Assembly: GCA_023512345.1 (NCBI GenBank)
Contig: JAILZT010000006.1
Location: 1-64,000, forward strand
Direction of reading: 5' to 3'
Source of the DNA: Paenibacillus sp.
GTDB lineage: Bacteria > Bacillota > Bacilli > Paenibacillales > Paenibacillaceae
Length of the DNA: 64,000 nt
Under the pieces are notes generated by a model that saw nothing but the letters and a program-made list of their open reading frames with translations, had not been told where the DNA came from and ran no database searches. This document shows, piece by piece, positions 54,333 to 63,718 of this stretch. Both the position numbers and the translations under genes were made by a program. The stretch's first letter is position 1; every line of letters starts with the position of its first letter.

Positions 54333-55142
54333 TTAGATTCCAGGAATCGCGTTGCGCTTGTGCGCCGTTTTTCGGTAATAGCTCTCTAGCTTCTCTGCAA
54401 CCTCCGGGGCAATCTGCTTGCCTTCCAGATAATCACTGTTGTCATCATAAGTAATACCTAATTCCTTCTCATCCGTCTGCCCAGGCCATAAGCCTGCTGT
54501 CGGTGCTTTGGTGACAATTTCATCAGGTACTCCAAGGTATGCTGCCAACTGGCGCACTTGACGCTTATTGAGGGAGGTCAAAGGCGTAATATCGACCGCA
54601 CCGTCACCCCATTTAGTGTAGAATCCGGTAATCGCTTCTGAAGCATGATCCGTACCCACGACAATCAAATTGTTCTCAAAGGAGAGAGCGTACTGCATAA
54701 CCATACGTGTTCTCGCTTTAACATTTCCTTTGCCTTGATGCGTTATATGGCGATGCTGACCTAATGCTTTAAGCCCATGTTCAACCTCGAGCGCGATTTC
54801 ATTTACAGCTTCCTCAATATTGGTCTCTACCGTATGTGTAAGTCCGAAGGCTTTGGCTACTGCGTAGCTATGCTCAATGTCTTCCTGAACGCCGTAGGGC
54901 TGGAATACACCAAGCGTGATGTACTCTTTGCCTTCCTGTTCCGACAACTCATCTGTAGCCCGTTTACACAAGCCCGCAGCTACAGCACTATCTACACCAC
55001 CGCTGATAGCAATGAGCAAGCCCTTAGCCCCAGCTTGCAATATGTACTCTTTTAGAAAATCCACACGTTTTGTTACTTCTGACGGAACATCTATACTAGG
55101 CTTTACACCTAGGGCAGCAATAATCTCTTCTTGTAGACTCAC
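54333..55142 (-). CDS. nadE: ammonia-dependent NAD+ synthetase
   Basis: 269 residues from a GTG start. The PP-loop IAISGGVDSAVAAGL, FYTKWGDGAVDITPL and GLWPGQTDEKELGITY mark the family. It makes NAD from deamido-NAD, ATP and ammonia. An in-frame ATG six codons earlier has no ribosome binding site, whereas the GTG has GGGGTG upstream and gives the N-terminus VSLQEEIIAALGVKPSID, which agrees with Bacillus NadE. Short form without glutaminase domain. Confidence 0.94.
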   Translation of the reverse strand: MSLQEEIIAALGVKPSIDVPSEVTKRVDFLKEYILQAGAKGLLIAISGGVDSAVAAGLCKRATDELSEQEGKEYITLGVFQPYGVQEDIEHSYAVAKAFGLTHTVETNIEEAVNEIALEVEHGLKALGQHRHITHQGKGNVKARTRMVMQYALSFENNLIVVGTDHASEAITGFYTKWGDGAVDITPLTSLNKRQVRQLAAYLGVPDEIVTKAPTAGLWPGQTDEKELGITYDDNSDYLEGKQIAPEVAEKLESYYRKTAHKRNAIPGI

Positions 55143-55180
55143 AACCGCACCCCGTTTCATTTCAATATCTTATATTACAA

Positions 55181-55222
55181 GAAAAAACGGCTGCACCGTC
55201 TATAAAAGACGGCGCCCGTTTC
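55181..55222 (-). terminator. terminator of the bacilliredoxin gene
   Basis: On the minus strand AAACGGGCGCCGTCT / AGACGGTGCAGCCGTTT followed by a run of Ts, about 25 nt after the stop codon. Confidence 0.85.
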
Positions 55223-55246
55223 TAAAGTTTGTATAACTAAAGGTCA

Positions 55247-55681
55247 TTATTGGCAGAAACGATTAAATACATCCTTCAATTCAGCAGCAATTTCAACAGC
55301 CGAACGATCCTCAACCCCATGACGTTCAATGAAGTGTACCAGTTCTCCATCCTTCATAAGAGCGATTGAAGGTGATGAAGGCGGGTAGGGAGCGAAATAT
55401 TCTCGCGCTTTAGCCGTAGCTTCCTTCTCCTGGCCAGCAAATACAGTGAACAGGTGATCCGGTGTAATTTCATTCTGTAAAGCTTGGGCTACACCTGGCC
55501 GGCACTGTCCTGCAGCACAGCCACATACTGAGTTCACTACCACAAGTGCTGTTCCCTTTACAGTCGGGAGAGCAGCCTCTACTTCTTCTGGAGTTTTCAA
55601 CTCTTGAAAGCCAATGCTTGTCAAATCATCACGCATAGGTTGTATTGAATCTCTCATGTATTGATTAAAAGACATGGACAT
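55247..55681 (-). CDS. bacilliredoxin (BrxA/BrxB family)
   Basis: 144 residues from the ATG about ten nt after GAAGGAGAG. The active-site Cys53-Gly-Cys55 motif in VVNSVCGCAAGQCRPGV is that of YphP/YqiW proteins. In Bacillus they remove bacillithiol from S-bacillithiolated proteins after oxidative stress. This implies that the organism makes or uses bacillithiol. Single gene with terminator. Confidence 0.93.
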   Translation of the reverse strand: MSMSFNQYMRDSIQPMRDDLTSIGFQELKTPEEVEAALPTVKGTALVVVNSVCGCAAGQCRPGVAQALQNEITPDHLFTVFAGQEKEATAKAREYFAPYPPSSPSIALMKDGELVHFIERHGVEDRSAVEIAAELKDVFNRFCQ

Positions 55682-55823
55682 TTTTCCTGCACTCTCCTTC
55701 ATATCTATTGTCAGCTAACTTAACAGCAGCACTTACTAACTTTATTATACATCCATACTCTGTGAAAGCAAGGGTAAGGCAAACCCCCTACCACTCTATG
55801 TTATTTAACCAAAGAACTGAGAC

Positions 55824-57545
55824 TTACTCAGCTATAGCCAGTACAGAAGGTTCATCCAGCTTGTAAGGAAAGGATACTAAAAACTCTGTTCCAACTCCTT
55901 CCTGAGATTGGACAGTTATCTTCCCGGAATGCCGCTCCACGATATTTAAACAAAGAGAAAGCCCCAAGCCCGTCCCTTGACTCTTAGTTGTGAAGAAAGG
56001 AACGAATAACTTTTCCCTTTGCGCTTCAGTTATACCACTTCCGGTGTCTCTTATGATGAGTTCTACTCTCTCAGGTGTGCACCGGGTTTCTAGTGTTAGT
56101 ACCCCTTTTGAACCCATGGCTTCCATTCCGTTCCGCCCCAAATTCAGGATCAGCTGTTTCATTTCTCTGACATTAAGCTGGAGCTGAGGCAATGAGGGGT
56201 TCAGCTTCAATTCAACACTTTGCCCCCTAAGATTGGCATCCGCCCATAGAAGAGGACTGAGTTCCTCAATAATATCATGTAATAGAACTTGTTCTTTAAT
56301 TGAAATACGACTTTGCGCCAAAGACAAAAAGTCATTAATAATACTATTTGCCCGATCCAGTTCCTCCATGACAATGTGGTAATACGAATGAAGATCATCC
56401 GGACTTTTTTCTCGCATAAGCTGTAAAAATCCGCGTACAACCGCCATTGGATTACGAATCTCGTGTGTGATACCCGCAGCCATCTGACCCACTAGTGTTA
56501 ACCGCTCAACATTATCCAGTTCGTTACGCATGTTCTCCTCTTCCGTCACATCCTGGACAACCAGCAGCATGCCTTCTGGCTGCTCTGACCCCCTGTGCAA
56601 TAACGGAGCAGTGTATGTATGAAAGGTTTGTCCATTCAAGGGGATTTTGACGAGTGAACGTTGCTTATAGAAAATACAGTCTCTCATTTGGTTACGGATT
56701 TGTTGATCTTCTATTCTATTTATTATCTGACTGATATGCAGTTCCAATAGGTCGCTCTTTGAAAGTTTTGGATTAATCTTCCAAATTAACTCTAGCATAA
56801 GCTCGTTAACCCCCGCCACGTTGCCGTTCTCGTCCAGCGACATGATAGACAGAGGCACTACATTTGTAATTTGCTGAAGCTTATCCGACTCCCACTGAAA
56901 CCTCTGAGAAATCCCTTCCATCTCCACCTTAATCTGTAACCTGTCCCAAATCGTTTCTATGAGATAAATCAGAATCCCGCCTAAGATAAAAGTGGAAAAT
57001 AGATAAATGGTTATCAAGAGTGCTTTACTTGAATGGGATATATATAATTCCTTGCCAGATAATATGGGAGCAAGCGCGACAAATAGCATGCTTGGAAATA
57101 GTGCCATCCAAAGCAAGCCCATCTTTTCGATAACCGAGGACTTTTTAAATTGAGCCGACATGCCAAATAATAATGGATATACAAGAATTCCCGAATTCAG
57201 CAGCAAATTGTTAAACCCTGCAGGCCCAGAGAATAAAATATTACAGAGTAAAAATAAGGAGGCCAGTCCTAACCCTGATCTATAGCTGCCGTATAAAATG
57301 CCGATAAATGCGGGTAATATGGCTAAATTCAAGTATGTAATTCCAAATAAGGTTGTGGATAAAATAGAGCAAATTATGACGCTTAACGCACATCCCAAGA
57401 CCAAACTAGATTGGTCATCTGGAAATTTGCCGTCTCTGCGCGTCAAGTAGCTTTGATCCAGTCTCCAATGAAATAGAACCACAAATAAGAACACAGCCGA
57501 TATTTGCAACAAAATCTCCTTAACTGCCTCAAAAATAGAAATCAC
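55824..57545 (-). CDS. membrane sensor histidine kinase (KinB/sporulation-kinase-like)
   Basis: 573 residues. About six membrane helices (5TM/LYT-like region, residues 10-200) are followed by a PAS-like domain (about 230-330). The HisKA H-box is GQMAAGITHEIRNPMAVVRG, and the HATPase_c domain has LNLGRNGMEAM, IRDTGSGI and KSQGTGLGLSL. No response regulator gene is adjacent, so it is an orphan kinase. In spore formers this layout is typical of phosphorelay kinases that feed Spo0F; that is inference. Start GTG is tentative; a TTG at 57509 with AAGGAG upstream is an alternative. Confidence 0.88.
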   Translation of the reverse strand: MISIFEAVKEILLQISAVFLFVVLFHWRLDQSYLTRRDGKFPDDQSSLVLGCALSVIICSILSTTLFGITYLNLAILPAFIGILYGSYRSGLGLASLFLLCNILFSGPAGFNNLLLNSGILVYPLLFGMSAQFKKSSVIEKMGLLWMALFPSMLFVALAPILSGKELYISHSSKALLITIYLFSTFILGGILIYLIETIWDRLQIKVEMEGISQRFQWESDKLQQITNVVPLSIMSLDENGNVAGVNELMLELIWKINPKLSKSDLLELHISQIINRIEDQQIRNQMRDCIFYKQRSLVKIPLNGQTFHTYTAPLLHRGSEQPEGMLLVVQDVTEEENMRNELDNVERLTLVGQMAAGITHEIRNPMAVVRGFLQLMREKSPDDLHSYYHIVMEELDRANSIINDFLSLAQSRISIKEQVLLHDIIEELSPLLWADANLRGQSVELKLNPSLPQLQLNVREMKQLILNLGRNGMEAMGSKGVLTLETRCTPERVELIIRDTGSGITEAQREKLFVPFFTTKSQGTGLGLSLCLNIVERHSGKITVQSQEGVGTEFLVSFPYKLDEPSVLAIAE

Positions 57546-57718
57546 ACCCCGAGTTGGACAAATTCCCCTATATGCTTAGATTAAAACATAGATGTAGCTA
57601 TCTTACAATCATTATAAATAAGACCTATCGAAGGGACTGGCTACGCCCAATGCGGAAGTGGTATGATTCCGTTAGTAAACGTTAGGAATTAGTCTCCATA
57701 ATGTAAAGGGGTAGGAAA

Positions 57719-58987
57719 ATGAGTAACTACGATGTAATCGTCATTGGCGGCGGTCCTTCCGGGCTAATGGCCAGTGTGGCTGCAGCAGAGCATGGAGCGT
57801 CGGTTCTGCTCGTCGATAAAGGTTCAAAGCTAGGCCGGAAGCTTGGAATTTCCGGTGGAGGCCGCTGCAATGTGACGAACGTCAAGGAGACCACAGAGCT
57901 GATCTCGCATATACCGGGCAATGGCCGCTTTTTGTACAGCGCCTTTGATCATTTCAATAATCAGGATATCATTTCTTTTTTTGAGGGGCTTGGAATTGCT
58001 CTAAAGGAAGAAGATAACGGGCGGATGTTTCCCGTCACCGATAAAGCATCAAGCGTAGTCTCCGCATTAATCAGCAAAGTACGGAGTTTAGGCGTACAGA
58101 TTATGACAGACAGTCCCGTTAAGGAAATTCTATACAAAGATAATGCTGTTGAGGGCCTATTGCTAATATCCGGCAAAAAGCTGACAGCACCCGCAGTAGT
58201 TATTGCCACGGGCGGGAAATCCGTTCCTCAAACAGGTTCCACAGGGGACGGTTATCCTTGGGCTGAACAGGCAGGACATTCCATCACAGACTTATATCCG
58301 ACAGAAGTGCCCATTATTTCTCGGGAAGAATGGATTAAGTCCGGAGAGCTTCAAGGATTATCCTTGCGGGATGTGACTTTAACCGTGTGGAACCCAAAAG
58401 GTAAAAAGGTGATCGACCATCGCGGGGATATGATCTTCACACACTTTGGGCTATCCGGTCCAATCGCACTACGCTGCAGCCAGTTCCTGCGCAAGGTCCA
58501 GCAGAAAACCGGAAGTGATGCCGTTGAAATGTCCTTAGACTTGTTCCCTGACCTCAAACTTCACGAAATGGAGTCACAGCTGCAGGATAAACTGGATTTA
58601 GAACCGAAGAAAGCGATTCGCAACGCTCTGAAGGGGTTGATTCCTGAGAGAATGATCCCTCTGCTGCTGGCTAAAGCCGGGTTGGATGGAGATATAACAG
58701 GCCATCATCTTTCCAAGCTTGCGCTCTCAGCATTGGCAGGAATATTAAAACGAATGCCGATCACTGTTCATGGCACCCGCTCGCTAGCGGAAGCTTTCGT
58801 AACCGGAGGCGGCGTGAACCTGAAGGAAATTAATCCGGGATCCATGGAATCCAAGTTGATGCCAGGCCTCTTCTTCTGTGGAGAGGTGCTCGATATTCAC
58901 GGGTACACCGGCGGTTATAACATAACCGCTGCCTTTTCAACAGGATATACTGCCGGGAAGCATGCAGCGGAAATACACAGCTCATAA
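57719..58987 (+). CDS. HI0933/BaiN-type FAD-dependent oxidoreductase
   Basis: 422 residues. FAD-binding Rossmann motif VIVIGGGPSGLMASVAAAEH at the N-terminus, LGRKLGISGGGRCNVTN, ATGGKSVPQTGSTGDG and the C-terminal FCGEVLDIHGYTGGYN. The family has many uncharacterised members; the reaction here is not known. ATG with AGGGG upstream. It is divergent from the kinase gene. Confidence 0.9.
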   Translation: MSNYDVIVIGGGPSGLMASVAAAEHGASVLLVDKGSKLGRKLGISGGGRCNVTNVKETTELISHIPGNGRFLYSAFDHFNNQDIISFFEGLGIALKEEDNGRMFPVTDKASSVVSALISKVRSLGVQIMTDSPVKEILYKDNAVEGLLLISGKKLTAPAVVIATGGKSVPQTGSTGDGYPWAEQAGHSITDLYPTEVPIISREEWIKSGELQGLSLRDVTLTVWNPKGKKVIDHRGDMIFTHFGLSGPIALRCSQFLRKVQQKTGSDAVEMSLDLFPDLKLHEMESQLQDKLDLEPKKAIRNALKGLIPERMIPLLLAKAGLDGDITGHHLSKLALSALAGILKRMPITVHGTRSLAEAFVTGGGVNLKEINPGSMESKLMPGLFFCGEVLDIHGYTGGYNITAAFSTGYTAGKHAAEIHSS

Positions 58988-59019
58988 GTGCAGTGCGGCG
59001 AAGGCTACAGCTGCAGACC

Positions 59020-59062
59020 AAGAAAAAAGAGCGTATGGGGAGATCCCCATGCGCTCTTTTTT
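59020..59062. terminator. bidirectional terminator after the flavoprotein gene
   Basis: AAAAAAGAGCGTATGGGG / CCCCATGCGCTCTTTTTT hairpin between convergent genes. Confidence 0.9.
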
Positions 59063-59069
59063 GGCTTAC

Positions 59070-59915
59070 CTATCCTTCAATCTCAGCAGCGAGAATAATA
59101 CGTCCACGAGGTTGCTCACCTTGGCCATCTGGTTCCAGGGTGATTGCTACGGTGTCATAATCTTGGGGATCGAAGGTATAATACATCGCACCTGTTCCTT
59201 TAGTAGCTAAGAAGGTTCCCGCGTTTTTCTTGACGTCACCTTTAATGAGCCATACCTGAAATGCCTCACTGCCAGTCAATTCGGGCAGCTTCTCTGCTTG
59301 AACTAATAAATGAGTTCCCTTCGTGTCAATTACAATCGTTGCCAGACCACGGGCCACAATGTCCTGAGCAGCTGGATCAAGAACTACCGCTTCGTTAACT
59401 TTAAGTTCACGGGAGGGAGAGTTAACTAACGCGAGTTCCTTACGCAATCCATTTACATTCTGTTGCAGCGCCCCCGAATAGATTGCGAGCGCGGCTGCGG
59501 TTGCTGCCAGAGCAGCACATAAGATGCGAAGTCTGGCATTCTTTTTGGATGGTGCAGGATACTTTTTAATCGAGAACTCAGGGATACTTGGTGATAAAGA
59601 CGAAGAGACAATCGACTCCGGCTCTATAACATCAGGTTTCAAGTCGATGTCCTTACCTATCTCCAATGTATCTTCAGATATACCGCCAACGGCTAATACA
59701 CGTCCCAGAACCCGCTTCTTCATGCCTTCAGGTGGAGTTATTTCATATGCAGCTAAAGGGAGCACATCAATTATTGTTTTTAACTCTTTCAGCTGCTCCT
59801 GGCAATCCACGCATTCTGATAAATGGTTTTCAAACAGCTGAATATCATGTTCATCCAAGCCGCCGAGGGCATAAAGTTCCGCCCATTGACAGTATTCGTT
59901 CAGTTCTTTATCCAT
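59070..59915 (-). CDS. anti-sigma factor, RskA/RsiW-like
   Basis: 281 residues from the ATG preceded by GGAGGGAAGG. The cytoplasmic N-terminus has a zinc-binding anti-sigma motif (LFENHLSECVDC). A single membrane helix (about residues 130-150) follows, then an extracytoplasmic RskA-type domain (VIDTKGTHLLVQAEKLP). The protein should hold its partner sigma factor at the membrane until an envelope signal triggers release. It overlaps the sigma gene by 8 nt. Confidence 0.9.
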   Translation of the reverse strand: MDKELNEYCQWAELYALGGLDEHDIQLFENHLSECVDCQEQLKELKTIIDVLPLAAYEITPPEGMKKRVLGRVLAVGGISEDTLEIGKDIDLKPDVIEPESIVSSSLSPSIPEFSIKKYPAPSKKNARLRILCAALAATAAALAIYSGALQQNVNGLRKELALVNSPSRELKVNEAVVLDPAAQDIVARGLATIVIDTKGTHLLVQAEKLPELTGSEAFQVWLIKGDVKKNAGTFLATKGTGAMYYTFDPQDYDTVAITLEPDGQGEQPRGRIILAAEIEG

Positions 59916-60489
59916 GGTAACCTTCCCTCCTTCCCTCAACCATTAACGACTTCTTCATCTGCTTCAAGGCCAGACGTACACGGCTCTTCACTGTTCCCAA
60001 AGGGATATTGTATCGTGCAGATACTTCCTGTTGGGTCATCCCGCCGTAATAAATCGAGTTAATGACCTGTTGTTGATCACGGCTTAGTCCATCCAGAATC
60101 TCTCGAACTCTCTGCCCCTCGCTTCTCATTTCCACCAGAACCTCTGTATCGGAAAAATCGTCAGCTACCGCATAGAGCGTGTCGGTCTCCACTGGAATGC
60201 CTCTATCTCTTACCGACTTACGCCGCAGCATGTCCACGGCTATATTACGGGTTACCGCGAACATCCAGGTTGTCAGCTTGCCTTGGGAAGACTCATAACG
60301 TTCACTGTGTGTCCAGACCTGCATGAACAGCTCCTGAACTACCTCTTCGGCAGCCATAGTGTCCTGCACAATTCTATAAGCGAAGGAATATATGATTTTT
60401 TCATATCGGTCATACAGCCGTTCCAGCGCCGCAGGGTCCTTGTCTCCAATTTGTATCATCATTTCTCTGTCGTCCAGAGCATCTGTCAT
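59908..60489 (-). CDS. ECF-type RNA polymerase sigma factor
   Basis: 193 residues with sigma-70 region 2 (DRYEKIIYSFAYRIVQ, AEEVVQELFMQVWTHS, LTTWMFAVTRNIAVDMLRR) and region 4 (QQVINSIYYGGMTQQEVSAR, PLGTVKSRVRLALKQM). The SigK/RskA-like pairing with the following anti-sigma gene is clear. ATG with AGAGGGG upstream. No promoter of obvious ECF type could be pointed out in the 97 bp before it, so autoregulation is unproven. Confidence 0.93.
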   Translation of the reverse strand: MTDALDDREMMIQIGDKDPAALERLYDRYEKIIYSFAYRIVQDTMAAEEVVQELFMQVWTHSERYESSQGKLTTWMFAVTRNIAVDMLRRKSVRDRGIPVETDTLYAVADDFSDTEVLVEMRSEGQRVREILDGLSRDQQQVINSIYYGGMTQQEVSARYNIPLGTVKSRVRLALKQMKKSLMVEGRREGYHG

Positions 60490-60586
60490 AAGGGAACCCC
60501 TCTCATTAATCTCCCTTTATATTTAACCTTCGCGGGAAAGTTTGAAGAGGATTACTTTTTATCCGTGAAAAATTTAAAGAAAAATT

Positions 60587-61840
60587 CTATCTAGCTAGGC
60601 GAAATGCACCGAATATTCTAGAAACCATGATCCCGACCACTGCACCAATTGGAACAAAGAGGACCAAACCCCACCAATCGTATATAGAAAAGCACACAAA
60701 TGCGGCACTAAGAACGGTATAAGGCATCAGTAGAATGGGTACCGCTTTGGAACCTGCTTCCGCTTTTTGTTCTTTGGTAAAAGGCAGTATACCGATGTAA
60801 TCATCCCCTATAAATAACGACCAGAAGGAAAACAACCAGGAAACCATTAGTGAGGACAAAACGATAAATACCACCCACTTCATTACAGCCGGAACGATGA
60901 ATATTGCAACGAGAGACACGCCAGTAAATGCCATATACAGCTTCAAATGCGCAGGGTTGCGTATAAGCGCTTTGATGGCAGCAGCTGAAAGTCTGCTCTC
61001 TGGGAGCTTCGAGGATAACAGAGACTGCGATTTACGAAATATCCACGGCTTATAACGTGTTGGACGCGGCTTGTCCAAAACACCACGCAACATTAATCCG
61101 GCAATTCTCATACGCTGCTTATAGTCTTCACGAACATCATTCATAAAGGTTCCACGCAACCGCACTCTGTATTGAATCGCAAATAAGGAGATAAGGACAA
61201 ACAGCACAGTTGTAATCCATACAATAGAAGGATGAGTACTCCAAAGCTGGGCTGCTCGAAAATAAATGCCGCAGGGCAGTGCAACTGCCGGCACTTGCCA
61301 TAACCAACGGCGTAAACCCTGATGCTGCACTTTGACAATATGCCCAAGCAGCTTAACACACCAGCTGCAAGCAAGCGTCAGGATAAACAATGAGGCTGCC
61401 GCCGCCCAGGATAATCCATACCCACGGATGATGAATGGCAGCATTACTGCAAAGGCTGCCGCTATTTTCAACGTTGTAACTGCCAGACTGTATGTAATAC
61501 CTCTACGTATAATTGTGCTAATCCAGTCCTGCCGTTGCCGTAAGAACAGCAAATCACCTTCCTGAAGCAGAAGCACCATCCCCCCGCTACCCAGCAGGAT
61601 AACCAATAATCCCGGCACCGTCATAAAAGGCAGCACTTTGCTCCATGCAGGGAGCACATCGTTCCAGAATCCATAATATAGGCGGCCCCCTAGTAAACCC
61701 CCAGGGATAATAATATAGAGTAGAACCGTCCAGTCAGCAGCTGTGCGAATAATTGCAGATTGCTCCCGCCAATGGGAGATCAACCGCCGCAAGAACAGCT
61801 TTGCAGATGTAGGAAAAGCAAATGAGGCTTGTTTACTCAT
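60587..61840 (-). CDS. ecsB: ABC transporter permease, EcsB family
   Basis: 417 residues with about nine membrane helices. The start region KLFLRRLISHWREQSAIIRT and overall topology match EcsB. It pairs with the ATPase EcsA, whose stop codon overlaps this start (ATGA). In Bacillus the Ecs transporter influences protein secretion, competence and intramembrane proteolysis by RasP; the cargo is believed to be peptide-like. No ecsC gene follows. Confidence 0.88.
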   Translation of the reverse strand: MSKQASFAFPTSAKLFLRRLISHWREQSAIIRTAADWTVLLYIIIPGGLLGGRLYYGFWNDVLPAWSKVLPFMTVPGLLVILLGSGGMVLLLQEGDLLFLRQRQDWISTIIRRGITYSLAVTTLKIAAAFAVMLPFIIRGYGLSWAAAASLFILTLACSWCVKLLGHIVKVQHQGLRRWLWQVPAVALPCGIYFRAAQLWSTHPSIVWITTVLFVLISLFAIQYRVRLRGTFMNDVREDYKQRMRIAGLMLRGVLDKPRPTRYKPWIFRKSQSLLSSKLPESRLSAAAIKALIRNPAHLKLYMAFTGVSLVAIFIVPAVMKWVVFIVLSSLMVSWLFSFWSLFIGDDYIGILPFTKEQKAEAGSKAVPILLMPYTVLSAAFVCFSIYDWWGLVLFVPIGAVVGIMVSRIFGAFRLAR

Positions 61841-62595
61841 GTTAATTCGTCGAAACAATCAAACAGCGACGCCTCCGGTAGTCCAGCATAGGCGCGGATA
61901 CCCTCCAGTGTACCGGAAGCGGCAACCTTACCTCCAGAGATAAGCACAAAATTATCACATATTTTCTCAGCGGTATCCAGTACATGTGTTGACATTAATA
62001 CACCCGCTCCACGCTTCCGCTCCGCCTCCAGCAGCCGCAAAAAGTCTTTAGTCGCACGAGGATCTAATCCGATAAACGGCTCGTCCACAATATACACATC
62101 AGGCTGAACAAGAAACCCAAGCATCAGCATCATTTTTTGCTTCATACCTTTAGAGAATCCCGCCGGGAGATCATTGCGAACATTCTCCATGCCGAACTGC
62201 TTCAGCAGACGTTCAGCCGTTTCCTGAAACTGTTTATATTCCAGTCCATAAGCCGCACCCGCTAAATCCAGATGCTCCCACAGGGTAAGATCTTCATAAA
62301 ATACCGGCTGCTCCGGCACATAAGCGTAGGACTTATTCAGACCGCCAAGCTTTATTTTGGCTTTGGCATGCTTCAGCAAGCCTAGAACCGTCTTGATCGT
62401 TGTACTCTTACCTGCACCATTGGGTCCTATCAAACCCAGCAGCTCTCCTCGCCGGACCTGAAACGAGATACTGGAAATGCGCGGATCACCCGCCTCATAT
62501 CCCGCTTCTTCAATATAAACGTCAAGCACTATGGATCCATCTTCTACAGTAAACTCTATATTTCTAGAATCTAGACCTGCTTCTATCTCTTCCAT
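61837..62595 (-). CDS. ecsA: ABC transporter ATP-binding protein, EcsA
   Basis: 252 residues from the ATG with AAGGAG 9 nt upstream. Walker A GLIGPNGAGKSTTIKTVLGL, signature FSKGMKQKMM, Walker B DVYIVDEPF and the switch His in STHVLD are all present. It energises the EcsB permease encoded directly downstream with a 4-nt overlap. Confidence 0.92.
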   Translation of the reverse strand: MEEIEAGLDSRNIEFTVEDGSIVLDVYIEEAGYEAGDPRISSISFQVRRGELLGLIGPNGAGKSTTIKTVLGLLKHAKAKIKLGGLNKSYAYVPEQPVFYEDLTLWEHLDLAGAAYGLEYKQFQETAERLLKQFGMENVRNDLPAGFSKGMKQKMMLMLGFLVQPDVYIVDEPFIGLDPRATKDFLRLLEAERKRGAGVLMSTHVLDTAEKICDNFVLISGGKVAASGTLEGIRAYAGLPEASLFDCFDELT

Positions 62596-62860
62596 ACTAC
62601 CCACTCCTTCTGTTTCTCCATCACTCTATTATATATGAATGTAGGAATTTTGAATTTTTTATATCATCATAAATAATTGTTTGATTTTTAATAATTAAAA
62701 GTGTGCTCATTGTGACAAATCACATGTTCTTCTCCCATTGTTTGACGTATTGTAAAACTATAAATAGGTTCGCTGCACAGGTGACCCTTTCACATCAGGC
62801 ATTAGATTACAAACCGTGCGACGAGTTCACACGATTAAACATAAAGGGTGGAGAAGAATC

Positions 62861-63328
62861 ATGATACAATCCTATGAACGCGATACTCAATTAACACTGC
62901 ATCTGTACCGGGTTTTTGCAAAGTCTTTCAAGAGCATTAATGAGCATGCCGTTACCGGCAGTAAGATCGAAGGGTTCAACCCAACGGCATTTGCCGTGAT
63001 GGAAGTCCTCTATTACAAAGGACCACAACCTATTCAACAAATAGGCGCCAAGCTGCTTCTGCAAAGCGGAAATGTCACTTACGTGATTGACAAGCTGGAG
63101 GAACGCGGATACCTGCAACGTAAACCATGCCCAAGTGACCGCCGTGTAATCTTTGCAGAATTAACTGCAGAAGGCGAACGACTGATGAATGAGATGTATC
63201 CGAAATATTCCGAGCGCATTCATCTTGCATTTAGCGGCCTTAGTGATGACGAGAAAGAACAAATGATCATTCTACTTAAAAAGATGGGTCTGCAAGCTGA
63301 GAAGCTCTCACCTCTCCCACGTAAATAG
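62861..63328 (+). CDS. MarR-family transcriptional regulator
   Basis: 155 residues from the ATG with GGTGGAG upstream. Winged HTH with PIQQIGAKLLLQSGNVTYVI and the wing ERGYLQRKPCPSDRRVIFAE. A single Cys sits in the wing (KPCPSDRR), where some thiol-sensing relatives also carry one, so redox sensing is conceivable but untested. It is a single gene; the regulated target is not adjacent. Terminator downstream. The 256-bp gap before it has no clear promoter. Confidence 0.9.
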   Translation: MIQSYERDTQLTLHLYRVFAKSFKSINEHAVTGSKIEGFNPTAFAVMEVLYYKGPQPIQQIGAKLLLQSGNVTYVIDKLEERGYLQRKPCPSDRRVIFAELTAEGERLMNEMYPKYSERIHLAFSGLSDDEKEQMIILLKKMGLQAEKLSPLPRK

Positions 63329-63341
63329 GTATAAGAAACAC

Positions 63342-63382
63342 CAAACAGCAAGTCCCTAAACACTGGGACTTGCTGTTTTTCT
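63342..63382 (+). terminator. terminator of the MarR gene
   Basis: AAACAGCAAGTCCC / GGGACTTGCTGTTT with an 8-nt loop and T-run. Confidence 0.9.
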
Positions 63383-63485
63383 TGTTTTAGCTGTATTTTT
63401 CGTATTTTTTCACAACATTTCATATATTCTAAAAACGCACAGCTAAATAATAGGTCTAAATACCTTGTTAAATAGAACTATAGTA

Positions 63486-63514
63486 TTGAATTTTCAGATG
63501 AAACAACCGATAAT
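63486..63514 (+). promoter_or_regulatory. candidate sigma-A promoter of the third riboswitch transcript
   Basis: TTGAAT (63486-63491), a 17-nt spacer and GATAAT (63509-63514). The aptamer begins about 25 nt further on. Confidence 0.6.
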
Positions 63515-63539
63515 TAAAGTAGGACATACCAAAATAAAG

Positions 63540-63618
63540 AAAAGAGCAAACCCGTGGAAACACGGCGACGCAAAGCTAAAGGGGCTACAGCGTAAAGCTA
63601 TGCCAGCCAGTTACCTTT
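63540..63618 (+). promoter_or_regulatory. c-di-GMP-I (GEMM-I) riboswitch, third in the window
   Basis: AGAGCAAACCCGTG, a GAAA-loop stem, CGACGCAAAGC, a second stem, and CCAGCCAGTTACC follow the GEMM-I layout. The base before CAAACC is G, the AAA of GCAAAGC and the first C of TTACC are kept, which favours c-di-GMP. The aptamer lies about 100 nt upstream of the start of a membrane protein gene that runs off the window. Confidence 0.9.
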
Positions 63619-63650
63619 AGAGATCCCAGAATCTCGAGGTGTGTTTTTTA
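63612..63650 (+). terminator. possible expression-platform terminator of the third riboswitch
   Basis: ACCTTTAGAGAT / ATCTCGAGGT can pair as an interrupted stem followed by TTTTTTATTTTA. The 5' arm overlaps the 3' end of the aptamer, so folding of one would compete with the other, as in a transcriptional switch. The stem is short. Confidence 0.6.
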
Positions 63651-63718
63651 TTTTATAAACTACTATTCCCGCAGCTTAAATGATCCTGAATAGAGAATAC
63701 CCAAAAAAGCGGTGACTA

